From contig NZ_CP122458.1 in the NCBI RefSeq assembly GCF_032598905.1, positions 4,985,001 to 5,049,000 of the forward strand: 64,000 nucleotides of DNA, given 5' to 3'. This DNA comes from Streptomyces sp. 11x1. GTDB taxonomy: Bacteria; Actinomycetota; Actinomycetes; Streptomycetales; Streptomycetaceae. A program made the position numbers and the translations under genes. Shown in pieces: positions 1 through 9,661 of this stretch. Each line of letters opens with the position of its first letter. Within the stretch, counting starts at the first letter, position 1. The notes below the pieces were generated by a model. The model was given only the letters and a program-made list of their open reading frames with translations, had not been told where the DNA came from and ran no database searches.

Positions 1-538
<538 letters not shown>

Positions 539-587
539 GCGCCGAGCCATCGAGCGCCGACCGACCGAGCCGGACGGAGAACACCCC

Positions 588-920
588 ATGCACCAGTCCC
601 TGATCGTCGCCCGGATGGCCCCGGGCGCCGCGCCGGACATCGCCAAGATCTTCGAGGAGTCCGACCGGGGGGAGCTGCCGCACCTCATCGGGGTCTCCCG
701 GCGCAGCCTCTTCCAGTTCGACGACGTGTACATGCACCTCGTCGAGGCCGAGCGGGACCCCACGCCCGTCATCATGAAGATGGCCGGACACCCCGAGTTC
801 CGGGCCGTCAGCGAACGGCTGTCGGCGTACGTCTCCGCGTACGACCCGGCGACCTGGCGTTCGCCGAAGGACGCGATGGCGAACTGCTTCTACCGGTGGG
901 ACCGGGACAACCCCTCCTGA
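588..920 (+). CDS. TcmI-type polyketide cyclase (WhiE ORF VII-like)
   Basis: A 110-residue protein of the TcmI/WhiE ORF VII cyclase family, a small dimeric ferredoxin-like fold. Visible family features are the MHQSLIVARM first strand, the IFEESDRGELPHLIGVSRRSLF block and the C-terminal MANCFYRW motif. Such proteins catalyse late ring closure of aromatic polyketides. A GGAG lies about ten bases before the ATG. It follows the aromatase by 49 bp in the same direction and is the last gene of this operon, because a strong terminator begins 24 bp after its stop. Confidence 0.87.
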   Translation: MHQSLIVARMAPGAAPDIAKIFEESDRGELPHLIGVSRRSLFQFDDVYMHLVEAERDPTPVIMKMAGHPEFRAVSERLSAYVSAYDPATWRSPKDAMANCFYRWDRDNPS

Positions 921-944
921 CCGCACCGACAGAAGGACAGACCG

Positions 945-987
945 ACAGGCCGGCGGGCCCGCGCGACGCGCGGGCCCGCCGGCCTGT
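945..987. terminator. Bidirectional terminator hairpin
   Basis: Perfect 19-bp inverted repeat (945-963 and 969-987) with a 5-nt loop. It is GC-only near the loop and has no U-tract, the common Streptomyces form. It sits between the convergent cyclase and methyltransferase genes and can serve both. Confidence 0.85.
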
Positions 988-1004
988 CCGGGTCAGCGTG
1001 CCGG

Positions 1005-2114
1005 TCAGCCGGGCACGTGACAGTCGAACGCGTGCAGATAGGCGTTGACCGGCCGTACGTCGTCGATGACCAGCCCCGCGGCCGTCAGCCGGGAGGTCAT
1101 GCTCTCGGTGGTGTGCTTGGCCCCGCCGACGTTGAGGAGCAGCAGCAGGTCCATGGCGGTGCTGAACCGCATCGACGGCGAGTCGTCGACGAGGTTCTCG
1201 ATGACGACGACCCGGGTGCCGGGGCCGCCCGCCCCGATGACGTTGCGCAGCAGCCGGGCGGTGCTGTCGTCGTCCCACTCCAGGATGTTCTTGATGACGT
1301 ACACGTCGGCCCGGACCGGGACGGCCTCGCGGCAGTCGCCCGGGACGACGCGGGTGCGGTCCGCGAGCGCGCCGCCCGGGCGCAGCCGGGGGTCGGCGTT
1401 CTCCACCACGCGCGGCAGGTCGAGCAGGGTGCCGTGCAGCGCCGGGTACTTCTCCAGCAGGCTCGCCACCACATGGCCCTGCCCCCCGCCGATGTCGGCG
1501 ACGGACGAACTCCTCGACAGATCGAGGAAGTCGGCCACATCCCGCGCGGACTGGACGCTGGACGTCGTCATGGCCCGGTTGAAGACGTCGGCCGACTGCG
1601 GGGCGTCCTCGTTGAGGTAGACGAAGAACTCCTTGCCGTACAGGTCCTCGACGACGCTGTGGCCGGTGCGCACGGCCTCGTCGAGCTTCGGCCAGGCGTC
1701 CCAGGTCCACGGCTCGGTGCACCACAGGGCGATGGCGCGCAGGCTGTGCGGGTCGTCCTCGCGCAGCAGCCGGGACATGTCGGTGTGCGCGAACGTCCCG
1801 TCCGGCCGTTCGGTGAAGACGCCGTGGCAGGACAGGGCCCGCAACAGCCTTCGCAGCGGCTTCGGTTCGGCCTTCACCGCCGCCGCGAGGTCCTCCACCG
1901 GCAGCGGGGTGTCGCCGAGGGCGTCGGCGACGCCGAGCCGGGCGGCGGCGCGCAGGGAGGCGGCGACCGCCGCGCCGAAGACGAGCTCCCTGAACCGCAT
2001 GGGTGGGGGCGGGGCGGCCTGGGTCCCCTGGGCGGAGGTGTGGACGGCCTGGGTCCGTGCGGTGCGGGCGGTGGGTGAGGGCTCCCCCGCCGGTCTGGTC
2101 TGAGCGGTCGTCAT
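1005..2114 (-). CDS. SAM-dependent O-methyltransferase (hydroxyneurosporene/TcmO-type)
   Basis: A 369-residue class I methyltransferase. An N-terminal dimerisation/winged-helix region (about 40-130, with AARLGVADAL and LLRALSCHGVF) is followed by the SAM-binding motif VADIGGGQGHVVASLL, then LDLPRVVENA, and a catalytic region with VIKNILEWDDD where many relatives have the general-base H in 'LHDWDD'; here it is E. The family methylates phenolic hydroxyls of aromatic polyketides. It faces the pigment cyclase operon across a shared terminator, which suggests tailoring of the same aromatic product. The first 38 residues are low-complexity Thr/Ala/Pro, so the true start may be internal, near MRFREL. 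Confidence 0.82.
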   Translation of the reverse strand: MTTAQTRPAGEPSPTARTARTQAVHTSAQGTQAAPPPPMRFRELVFGAAVAASLRAAARLGVADALGDTPLPVEDLAAAVKAEPKPLRRLLRALSCHGVFTERPDGTFAHTDMSRLLREDDPHSLRAIALWCTEPWTWDAWPKLDEAVRTGHSVVEDLYGKEFFVYLNEDAPQSADVFNRAMTTSSVQSARDVADFLDLSRSSSVADIGGGQGHVVASLLEKYPALHGTLLDLPRVVENADPRLRPGGALADRTRVVPGDCREAVPVRADVYVIKNILEWDDDSTARLLRNVIGAGGPGTRVVVIENLVDDSPSMRFSTAMDLLLLLNVGGAKHTTESMTSRLTAAGLVIDDVRPVNAYLHAFDCHVPG

Positions 2115-2159
2115 GCGACGGCCCCCTTCTTCGAGTTCATGGACGACGGCCTCGGCCGG

Positions 2160-3236
2160 TCAGCACAGTCCCGCCGGCCTGGACGCCCCGCAGGTGTTGC
2201 CCGTGAAGGTGTTGCCCTTGCCGGCGGTGTCGGTGTTGACGATGTCCGCCGGGGAGTTGTTCTCCAGGACGTTCCCGGTGATCCGGTTCCGCTCGCTGGT
2301 GGTGCCCACGAAGCTCTTCCAGACGACGATGCCGCCCGACAGCGGGGAGGCGCCGGCGTTCCCGGTGATCCGGTTCCCTGTCACCAGGGTGTCCTCGGCG
2401 CCGGTCAGCACGATGCCGATGCCCTGGAGGGCGTCCAGTCGCGCGGTCTTCGGGCAGGACTTGTTGTTGCGGTCGATGAGGTTGTCGCGCACGGTCAGGG
2501 CGCCGGCCCTCGGCATGTTCTCGTCGCCGACGACGAAGACGCCCGCGCAGTTGCCGGTGAGGTGGTTGTCCGCGACGGTCAGGTTGCGCAGGCGCCGGAC
2601 GGTGAGGCCGATCCGGTTGCCCTCCAGGCGGTTGTGGGCGACGACGATGCCGCCGCTGTCCGTGGCGCCCTGCTCGGCCTTGACGGTGTTCGCGAGGAAC
2701 AGTCCGGCGTCGCCGTTGTCCCGGGCGGTGTTCTTGCGGAACACGCCGCGCACCGAGCGCTCCTGGGCGATGCCCCACACGCCGTTCTTCACGGCGGTCA
2801 CGTGCCGCACGGTCAGCCGGTCGGTGTCCTGCGCGAACACCCCGGAGCCGGCGAAGCCGGTCACGGTGAGGTTGGCGACGGTGACGTCCTGGACCTTGTG
2901 GTCCTTCGTCCCCGTCACACAGATGCCGTTGCCCGCGTCACCGCACCCGTCGGCGGCCTTCGTCACGGCCGGTTCGACGACGGTGCGGGGGCCCATGCCC
3001 CGCAGGGTGATGCCGTGGGTGCCGATGCGGACGCTCTCGCGGTAGGTGCCGGAGGCCACGAGCACCGTGTCCCCGGGCGCAGCCGCGTCGACCGCCTGCT
3101 GGATGGACTCCCCCGGGAAGACCACATGGATCGGATGGTGGGCGACGGCCTGCGGGGCGGCCCCGAGCCCCACCCCGATGACCGCCGCGACGCACGCCAG
3201 ATAGCCAATATGCCATTTCGTCATATTCCTCAACAT
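2160..3236 (-). CDS. Secreted right-handed parallel beta-helix protein
   Basis: A 358-residue protein with an N-terminal signal peptide (hydrophobic CVAAVIGVGLGAAPQAVAH). The mature part is built of about 25-residue turns rich in N, G and V, for example GVFVVGDEN and GNRITGNAG, typical of NosD/pectate-lyase-like beta-helices. The first mature segment (HPIHVVFPGESIQQAVDAA) is the usual entry to this fold, where a periplasmic or secreted protein presents a long carbohydrate-binding groove. No catalytic Asp/Lys set could be assigned, so polysaccharide binding or lysis is only a family-level guess. A second ATG four codons in (MTKWHIG) has a GAGG just before it and is the likelier start. Confidence 0.75.
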   Translation of the reverse strand: MLRNMTKWHIGYLACVAAVIGVGLGAAPQAVAHHPIHVVFPGESIQQAVDAAAPGDTVLVASGTYRESVRIGTHGITLRGMGPRTVVEPAVTKAADGCGDAGNGICVTGTKDHKVQDVTVANLTVTGFAGSGVFAQDTDRLTVRHVTAVKNGVWGIAQERSVRGVFRKNTARDNGDAGLFLANTVKAEQGATDSGGIVVAHNRLEGNRIGLTVRRLRNLTVADNHLTGNCAGVFVVGDENMPRAGALTVRDNLIDRNNKSCPKTARLDALQGIGIVLTGAEDTLVTGNRITGNAGASPLSGGIVVWKSFVGTTSERNRITGNVLENNSPADIVNTDTAGKGNTFTGNTCGASRPAGLC

Positions 3237-3299
3237 ATGACCATGAGCCGTGCAAACCGGCCCGATGGTCCATCCGTCGGCGTGTCACCGCGCCGCGCG

Positions 3300-4496
3300 T
3301 CAGCGGCCGTCGGCACCCAAGCGCCGTCGGTCCTCCTCGTCCCACGCGCGGGTGTCGCGCGGTTCGACGTACGGCTCCTCGTGGGGCGGGTGGCCTCCCG
3401 CCAGGGCCCGCTGACGCGCCAGTTCGGCGTCGAACTCCAGGCCGAGGAGGATCGCCAGATTGGTGATCCACAGCCACACCAGGAAGATGATCACGCCGGC
3501 GATCGCGCCGTAGGTCCGGTTGTACGAGCCGAAGTTGGCCACGTAGAACGCGAAGCCGGCCGAGGCCACCATCCAGATCAGCAGGGCGAGCAGACTGCCC
3601 GGGGTGATCCACCGGAAGCCGCGGACCTTCGCGTTCGGGGTGGCCCAGTACAGGACCGCGATCATGATCGTGACCAGCAGGACCAGCACCGGCCACTTCG
3701 CGATCGACCACACGGTCAGCGCCGTGTCACCGACCCCGAGGGTGGTGCCCACCTCCTTGGCGAGGGCGCCGGTGAACACCACGATCAGGGAGCTGATCAC
3801 GGCCATCACCATCAGCACCACCGTGACCCCGACCCGGACCGGCAGCACCTTCCACACCGGACGGCCCTCGGGGACGTCGTACACCGCGTTCGCGCTCCTG
3901 ATGAACGCCGCGACATAGCCGGAGGCCGACCACACCGCGAGCGCCAGGCCCGCGATCGCCATGATCGAGCCCAGCCCGGCGTTGTCCTGCATCTGCCGGA
4001 CGGCGTTGGTGAGGACGTCCCGCGCGGCACCGGGGGCGAGCTGCTGGATGTTGTCCAGCACCGCTTGCGTCGCCGAGCGCCCGACGATCCCCAGCAGGGA
4101 GACGAGCGCCAGCAGCGCCGGGAACAGGGCGAGGATCCCGTAGTAGGTCAGCGCCGCCGCCCGGTCGGTCAGCTCGTCCCTCTTGAACTCCTTCAGGGTG
4201 CCCTTCAGCACCGCCCACCACGAGCGTTTGGGCAACTCACCGGGGCTGTCCGGCGCCCGCCGCTCCACCTCCTCGTCCGGCCCGGCCGCCGGTGCCCGCG
4301 CGGCCTCGCCCTCCTGGCCGCGCCGGGCCTCCGTGCCGTGCCGGTCCTCCTCGGTGCGCTCGAACCGGTCGTCGCGCCCGACCTGGTCGGTGTGGCCGAC
4401 CTGGTCGGTGTGGCCGACCTGGTCGGTGTGGCCGCCGTAGCCCGGGTGCCCACCATGCCGCCCCTGCCCTCTGTGCCAATTCAGCGTTCGCATCAT
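3300..4496 (-). CDS. YihY/BrkB family integral membrane protein
   Basis: About 398 residues. After a hydrophilic N-terminus of about 115 residues comes the family core: ELTDRAAALTYYGILALFPALLAL, present here as the TDRAAALTYY entry motif, then five further membrane segments and the TPNAKVRGFRWITPG loop, ending with NFGSYNRTYGAIAGVIIFLVW and LELDAE-type LEFDAE. BrkB proteins are inner-membrane proteins once annotated as RNase BN; their transport substrate is unsettled. The start is uncertain: ATG at 4496 (MMRTLNW) is chosen, with in-frame ATGs up to 4550. Just after the start lies an 18-bp tandem repeat encoding GHTDQV three times. Confidence 0.83.
   Translation of the reverse strand: MMRTLNWHRGQGRHGGHPGYGGHTDQVGHTDQVGHTDQVGRDDRFERTEEDRHGTEARRGQEGEAARAPAAGPDEEVERRAPDSPGELPKRSWWAVLKGTLKEFKRDELTDRAAALTYYGILALFPALLALVSLLGIVGRSATQAVLDNIQQLAPGAARDVLTNAVRQMQDNAGLGSIMAIAGLALAVWSASGYVAAFIRSANAVYDVPEGRPVWKVLPVRVGVTVVLMVMAVISSLIVVFTGALAKEVGTTLGVGDTALTVWSIAKWPVLVLLVTIMIAVLYWATPNAKVRGFRWITPGSLLALLIWMVASAGFAFYVANFGSYNRTYGAIAGVIIFLVWLWITNLAILLGLEFDAELARQRALAGGHPPHEEPYVEPRDTRAWDEEDRRRLGADGR
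4381..4434. repeat. 18-bp tandem repeat, three identical units
   Basis: Three perfect 18-bp units (4381-4398, 4399-4416, 4417-4434) lie within the BrkB gene and encode GHTDQV repeats in its cytoplasmic N-terminus. Perfect identity suggests recent expansion and possible length variation between strains. Confidence 0.9.
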
Positions 4497-4554
4497 GCCC
4501 GTGCGGGTAACCGGCCGAGAACGGCTCATACACATGCATTCACGGCACATCGTT

Positions 4555-5817
4555 CAGCGCGGGGGTGCCGGGCGGTCGTAGACGTTGTCCGGGGTGACGA
4601 CCTCCGTGATCGCGCGGGCGACCAGCGAGGACGGCTCCTGGCCCTGGTACGTCACGTCGGTGTTGAGCAGCAGCACCAGGGGGCCCTGTGCTCCGGCAGG
4701 TGGACGGTGACACTCTGGTAACCCGGGATGGAGCCGTTGTGCCCGATCCAGCCGCCGGTCTCGAAGATGCCGAGGCCGTAGTCGGTGCCGGGGAAGCCGG
4801 TCGGCAGCATCCGGAGCCGTTCGGCCTGGGTCCGCGGGCTGAGCAGGGTCCCGGTGGCGACGACCTCGGCCCAGCGGCGCAGATCGCGCAGCTTTGAGAT
4901 CATCGCGCCGGCCGCCCAGGCCCGGCTGGGGTTCCGGTCCGTGGCGTCCTCGACCGCACCGCTGAGCGTCTGGTCGGTGTAGCCGCGCGCGTGCGGCTCG
5001 GGGAAGCCGGGGCCCTCGGCGAACAGCGTGCGGCGCAGCCCGGCCAGGCCGATCACGTGCCGACGGAGGTAGTCGGCGAAGCGCGTGCCGCTGACCTTCT
5101 CCACCACCGGGCCGAGCAGGACGAAGTTGGTGTTGGAGTACTGGAACCGCTCACCCGGCGCGAAGGTGTTCGGGTTCCTGAAGGCGTACGCGAGCAGCTC
5201 CCGGGGCGTGAACGAGCGGCTCGGGTCGCTCAGCAGGTCGCGCGCGAAGCCCGGGTCGGCGCTGTAGGGGAAGAGGCCGCTGCGCATCTGCGCGAGGTGG
5301 CGCGGCGTGATCCGGCGGCCGCCCGGGACGCCCCGGACGTAGCGGGAGATCGGGTCGCCCAGGCGCACCCGGCGGTCGTCGACGAGCCGGAGCAGCGCGG
5401 TGGCCGTGAAGGTCTTGGTCTCGCTGCCGATCCGCAGGAACAGGTCGGGGGTCATCGGGCGACGGGTGACGGTGTCGGCGACACCGGTCGAACGGACGTA
5501 GCATCCCTGGCCCGGCATCCACAGGCCGACGGTGACCCCGGCGATGCCGGCCTCGCGGCGGACGCCCTCGACTCATTCTTGTCGTACCTGCCCTTGTCGT
5601 ATCGGCCTTTGTCGTACCGGTCTTCGTCATACCGGTCCGCCGCCGCGTGCACGACGGTCGCGGGTGCCGTCACCATCGGGGCCAGTACGGACGCCACCAG
5701 CAGCGCGGCGGCGAACGGACGGCGGAGGGGGTGCGTCGCATGTCGGGGCGCCTTCCCGGAACGGGGTCTCGAAGGGGCAAGCGTCACCGTCCGAGCCCTG
5801 GGCAAAGGCCCCTGCAC
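4555..5817 (-). pseudogene. Serine hydrolase/D,D-carboxypeptidase-like gene with two frameshifts
   Basis: The pieces add up to one secreted class C beta-lactamase-fold protein. The N-terminal piece (start GTG near 5817) has a signal peptide (FAAALLVASVLAPMVTA) then RYDK repeats. The central piece starts in frame near 5563 (GVRREAGIAGVTVGLW) and carries the SETK nucleophile motif (S-x-x-K), QYSNTN (Y-x-N) and GWIGHNGSIPGY. The reading frame breaks around 5566-5578, where the downstream frame meets TGA, and again at the G/C run 4679-4686. After that second break the other frame reads LVLLLNTDVTYQGQEPSS and ends at 4555. Each break is repaired by one added base. A true pseudogene or two homopolymer sequencing errors both fit. 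Confidence 0.72.
5578..5637. repeat. 15-bp tandem repeat encoding RYDK/E units
   Basis: Four 15-bp units (5578-5592, 5593-5607, 5608-5622, 5623-5637), diverged at a few positions, encode DRYDE-DRYDK-GRYDK-GRYDK on the minus strand just after the signal peptide of the broken serine hydrolase. The first frameshift of that gene lies at the repeat's edge, so slippage is a possible cause. Confidence 0.85.
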
Positions 5818-6004
5818 CGTACAACGTTCCGCGAGTTCACTCGTTCGGATGCGGCTGGCACTTCGAGTGTTTCAACGGCCATTCACCGCGGTTCGCTCCT
5901 CGCGGAAATCAGCGCCGATCGCTATTCTCCCGAATGCCAAAAATCAGGCTCGGCGTTCCTCGTGCCGGTCGGAAAAGCGGATCCCTCATGGAGCATGATT
6001 CAAA

Positions 6005-6688
6005 ATGAGAACCGATTATGATTCGGTGGGTCAAAACCCTGACGGGGTTCAGCAGATCGACACCCAGCCCATCTGGCTCCCGGGCCCGCGCGCCTCTTCG
6101 GACGTATGGGACCCGGACGCCGAGCTGAGCCAGATGGCGTACGGGACGCACGGCCTGGCGCCCGAACCGACGCTGCCCGAGGTCCGTGACCTCCCGCGGC
6201 GCCCGGTCAGCCGGCGACGGCCCCGCCCGGGGGCCCACTTCTTCGCCAGGAACCCCCGGATCGTGCCCGTCGCGTTCTTCATTACGACTATCGTCGTGTG
6301 CGCACTGACCATGCTTTTTTGGTCCGTCTCCTATTCATACATTCAGCTGCGCGACATCGCGCTGCTGGTGGTGTCGGAGCATCTCGCGCGCTGGTGGCCG
6401 CTGACCGTGTACGGGCCGTGGCTGCTGGCGGGTCTGTCGATTCTCCGGGCGTCCGTGCAACAGCGCACCGCCCGGCGTTCCTGGGCGGTGATGCTGCTCG
6501 CGTCCGGCACGGCGGTCGCGTTGTGCATCGGCCAGTCGGCGAGTTCCCTGCTGGCCATGGTGATCGTCGGAATTCCGCCCATCACCGCGCTGGTCTGTTT
6601 CCGTGAACTCGTCGGTCAGTTCTCGTCCGGGCCCGGCCCCCGGCACGCCGTGGACACCCTCGGCGGCGCCAAGCAGGGCAGGCGGTAG
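6005..6688 (+). CDS. DUF2637-like membrane protein
   Basis: A 227-residue protein with a hydrophilic N-terminal half (1-80, Pro/Arg rich) and four predicted membrane segments (about 86-106, 115-140, 150-175, 180-205). The pattern SYSYIQLRDIAL, then a central hydrophobic stretch, then PPITALVCFRELVGQ, resembles DUF2637/Spd-type proteins of Streptomyces, some of which are linked to plasmid spreading or conservative developmental loci. It ends 13 bp from the convergent SpoIIE phosphatase stop. No enzymatic residues are evident and the role is unknown. Confidence 0.65.
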   Translation: MRTDYDSVGQNPDGVQQIDTQPIWLPGPRASSDVWDPDAELSQMAYGTHGLAPEPTLPEVRDLPRRPVSRRRPRPGAHFFARNPRIVPVAFFITTIVVCALTMLFWSVSYSYIQLRDIALLVVSEHLARWWPLTVYGPWLLAGLSILRASVQQRTARRSWAVMLLASGTAVALCIGQSASSLLAMVIVGIPPITALVCFRELVGQFSSGPGPRHAVDTLGGAKQGRR

Positions 6689-6701
6689 GCGGCCGCGCGC
6701 G

Positions 6702-9239
6702 TCATCCGAGGGTCTGTTCCGTCCAGATCGTCTTGCCCGTCGGGGTGGGGCGGGTGCCCCAGCGCTGGGTGAGCTGGGCGACCAGGAGCAGACCCCGGCC
6801 GCCCTCGTCGAAGCTGCGGGCGCGGCGCATGTGCGGTGCCGTGCTGCTGCCGTCCGAGACCTCGCAGATGAGGCTCTCGTCGTGGATGAGCCGCAGCCGG
6901 ACGGGCGGCTCGGCATGCCGGATGGCGTTGGTGACCAGTTCGCTGACGACCAGCTCGGTGACGAAGGCCGCGTCGTTCAGGCCCCAGGCCTCCAGTCGGC
7001 CGAGCGCCTTCTTGCGGGCCTCGGCGACGGCCGAGGGATCGGCGGCCACGTCCCAGGTGGCGACCCGGCCGGGGTCCAGGGCGCGGGGGCGCACGAGGAG
7101 CAGGGCCACGTCGTCGGTGGGCCGCTCCGGCAGTACGGAGCCCAGGACCCGGTCGCACAGCGTGTCCAGGGAATCGGCGGCGGGGGTGTCGAGGGCCTGG
7201 CACAGACGGGTGATGCCGTCGTCGATGTCGGTGCGGGAACCGTCGCCGTCGGCGTCGCGGGACCCGAGCAGGCCGTCGGTGTAGAGGGCGAGCAGGCTGC
7301 CCTCGGGCAGTTCGGTGTCCAGCGACTCGAAGGGCAGACCGCCCAGGCCCAGCGGGGGCCCCGCCGGGAGGTCCAGCAGGGCGGCGGTGCCGTCCGGCCC
7401 CACCACGACCGGCGGCGGATGCCCGGCCCGCGCGAGCGTGCACCGCCGCGACACGGGGTCGTACACGCCGTACAGGCACGTCGCGCCGACGACCCCGGTG
7501 GTCACGTCCGCCGCGGCGCCCCCGGTGATCCGGCCCCGGCCGCGCTCACCCGTCCCCCCGGGCCGTTCCGCGGCCTCCGCCTCGGTGGCCAGCCGGGCCA
7601 CCAGGTCGTCGAGGTGGGTGAGGAGCTCGTCGGGGGGCAGGTCGATGTCGGCGAGGGTACGGACGGCGGTGCGCAGCCGGCCCATGGTCGCCGAGGCGTG
7701 GATGCCGTGTCCGACGACGTCGCCGACGACCAGCGCAACCCTGGCCCCGGAGAGCGGGATGACGTCGAACCAGTCGCCGCCCACCCCGGCGCGGGCGCCG
7801 GCCGGGAGGTAGCGGGAGGCCACCTCCACCCCGGCCTGCTCGGGCAGGCTCTGCGGCAGCAGGCTGCGTTGGAGGGTGACGGCGGTGCCGCGTTCACGCG
7901 TGTAGCGCAGGGCGTTGTCGATGCTGACCGCCGCGCGGGCCGCCAGCTCCTCGGCGAGGACGAGGTCGTCCTGTTCGAAGGGGTCGGGGTGCCGGTGGCG
8001 GGCGAAGACGGCGACACCCAGGGTGGTGCCGCGCGCGGTGAGCGGCACGGTCATCGCCGAGTGGAACCCGTAGTCGCGGATGCGGGCGGTCCGCAGCGGG
8101 TCCTCGGCCACCCAGTCGGCGATCGCGGGCTCGGTCACCTGGAACAGCACGGCACGCCCCGACCGCAGGCTTCGCACCGGCGGCGAGCCGTCCGGGTACT
8201 CGTCGACCTCGCCGGGCGCGACGACCGCCTCGGGCGTCCCCTGGTTGACGGACCGGTGGGCGATCCGCCGCAGGGCGAGGGCGTGGCCCGCCGCGGGCAG
8301 CCGCGGGACCCGGCCGTACTCCTCCGCCGCGCCGAGAGCGGGGGAGAAGCCCTCGTCGAGGGAGGCCAGCAGGTCGACGCTGATGAAGTCGGCGAGGTCC
8401 GGCACGGCGATGTCCGCCAGTTCCTGCGCCGTCCGCGTCACGTCGAGGGTGCTGCCGATGCGGCGGCCCGCCTCGGCGATCAGCTGCAGGCGTTTGCGGG
8501 CCCAGTACTGCTCGGTCACGTCGTGCCCGGTGGTGGCCACGCCGAGGACGCGGCCGTCCTCGCCGTGGAGCCGGTAGATGTCCACCGACCAGGCGTGCTC
8601 TCGGGTCTCCCCGGGGGCCCGCGTGTGGTTCTCCAGGTATCGCGGTTCGCCGGTCTCCAGGACCTGCCGCATCACCCGCTCCAGCTCCCCCACGGCGGGA
8701 TCGTCCACGGCCTCCGAGATGCGCAGCCCGCGCAGGTCGTCGTCGCTCAGGCCCAGCGCCCGGCCCGAGCCCTGGTTCGCGGCGCGGTACCGCAGGTCCG
8801 TGTCGTGCACCGAGGTCGCGCAGGACGGGGAGTCGAGGAAGCCGTGCAGCGCGAGCGCGTCGTCGCCGGGGCGCGGCAGCGTCCCCGTCAGGGCGGAGAC
8901 CAGGAACCAGTCGCGGACCCCGCCGTAGGACGTCCGGTGGTGCGCCAGCACCCTGACCTCCAGCCGGCGCCCGTCGCGGTGCCTGAGGACGAGGGTGCCG
9001 TGCCAGCGCGGCAGGTCGGAGAAGGCCGGGAGTGCGTCCGCCGGGGGCTGCTCGGCGAGCAGGGAGGTCGCCGGCAGGCCCAGGATCTGTGTCGGGGCGT
9101 ACCCGAGGAGGCGTTCGGCGCCGGCGCTCCAGCCGGTAACGGTGCCCTGTTCGTCGACAGTGGCCCGCGCGGTCAATGCCTCACCGGCGGGGCCCGGGCC
9201 CGAGCTCGCACCCGGTGCGCCGACGACACGCCGCTCCAT
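6702..9239 (-). CDS. PAS-PAS-GAF-SpoIIE phosphatase with C-terminal anti-sigma ATPase domain
   Basis: About 845 residues. In order: PAS-like sensor (about 30-130, TVTGWSAGAERLLGY), second PAS (about 140-250), GAF (about 260-420), SpoIIE/PP2M phosphatase (about 440-690; GVGGDWFDVIPL, VVGDVVGHG and PTDDVALLLVR supply the metal-binding Asp/Gly motifs) and an HATPase_c_2 domain at the C-terminus (SELVTNAIRHAEPP, GGRGLLLVAQL) related to RsbW/SpoIIAB. Such proteins dephosphorylate anti-anti-sigma factors and may rephosphorylate them, linking signals to alternative sigma factors. ATG at 9239 (MERRVVG) is preferred to the upstream in-frame start at 9287. No anti-anti-sigma gene is adjacent. Confidence 0.88.
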   Translation of the reverse strand: MERRVVGAPGASSGPGPAGEALTARATVDEQGTVTGWSAGAERLLGYAPTQILGLPATSLLAEQPPADALPAFSDLPRWHGTLVLRHRDGRRLEVRVLAHHRTSYGGVRDWFLVSALTGTLPRPGDDALALHGFLDSPSCATSVHDTDLRYRAANQGSGRALGLSDDDLRGLRISEAVDDPAVGELERVMRQVLETGEPRYLENHTRAPGETREHAWSVDIYRLHGEDGRVLGVATTGHDVTEQYWARKRLQLIAEAGRRIGSTLDVTRTAQELADIAVPDLADFISVDLLASLDEGFSPALGAAEEYGRVPRLPAAGHALALRRIAHRSVNQGTPEAVVAPGEVDEYPDGSPPVRSLRSGRAVLFQVTEPAIADWVAEDPLRTARIRDYGFHSAMTVPLTARGTTLGVAVFARHRHPDPFEQDDLVLAEELAARAAVSIDNALRYTRERGTAVTLQRSLLPQSLPEQAGVEVASRYLPAGARAGVGGDWFDVIPLSGARVALVVGDVVGHGIHASATMGRLRTAVRTLADIDLPPDELLTHLDDLVARLATEAEAAERPGGTGERGRGRITGGAAADVTTGVVGATCLYGVYDPVSRRCTLARAGHPPPVVVGPDGTAALLDLPAGPPLGLGGLPFESLDTELPEGSLLALYTDGLLGSRDADGDGSRTDIDDGITRLCQALDTPAADSLDTLCDRVLGSVLPERPTDDVALLLVRPRALDPGRVATWDVAADPSAVAEARKKALGRLEAWGLNDAAFVTELVVSELVTNAIRHAEPPVRLRLIHDESLICEVSDGSSTAPHMRRARSFDEGGRGLLLVAQLTQRWGTRPTPTGKTIWTEQTLG

Positions 9240-9661
9240 GTCCGCCCACCTCACTCTCACCGGGCTCCGGTCCAGGCGAGGCCACATCCCACCTAGGCCG
9301 CACCCCTATCTTCGATATGTCCCTCTACATCCTTTTCACACTATTCCCGGCCCGCCGGGTGGGCCTCAGCTCCGCTGCGGACGGTCAGCGGCCGCGCTGT
9401 GACGGGTCGAGGAGCGTGGACGGGGTGTCGAACTTCCCGTGCGGGGCCGGTCACCCACCCGCGTCCACCCTGAATCAGGCTCCGCCCCCGCCGGAGTTCT
9501 CCCGCTCCCCCGGCGGAACCCTCACTCCTCCACGACGCCCGAGCGCCACGCCCAGGGGCGCCCGCCGGCAGCACACGAGGGCGGGCCATATATCTCCAAC
9601 TCTCCTGTTCCGATGGGCACTTCACCTTATGCACACGATCTTCTCTCCCTATCATCGGAAG
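9240..9661. other. Intergenic region between divergent genes
   Basis: 422 bp between the SpoIIE phosphatase start and a membrane-protein start. It presumably holds both promoters. I see no clear hairpin or palindrome and no coding frame that looks real; the in-frame extension upstream of the rightward gene lacks protein-like composition. Confidence 0.5.

Noticed and set aside
2139..4721. Very long plus-strand open frame opposite the beta-helix and BrkB genes
   Set aside because: Composition is Arg/Gly/Asp-rich without motifs; it is the antisense shadow of well-supported minus-strand genes.
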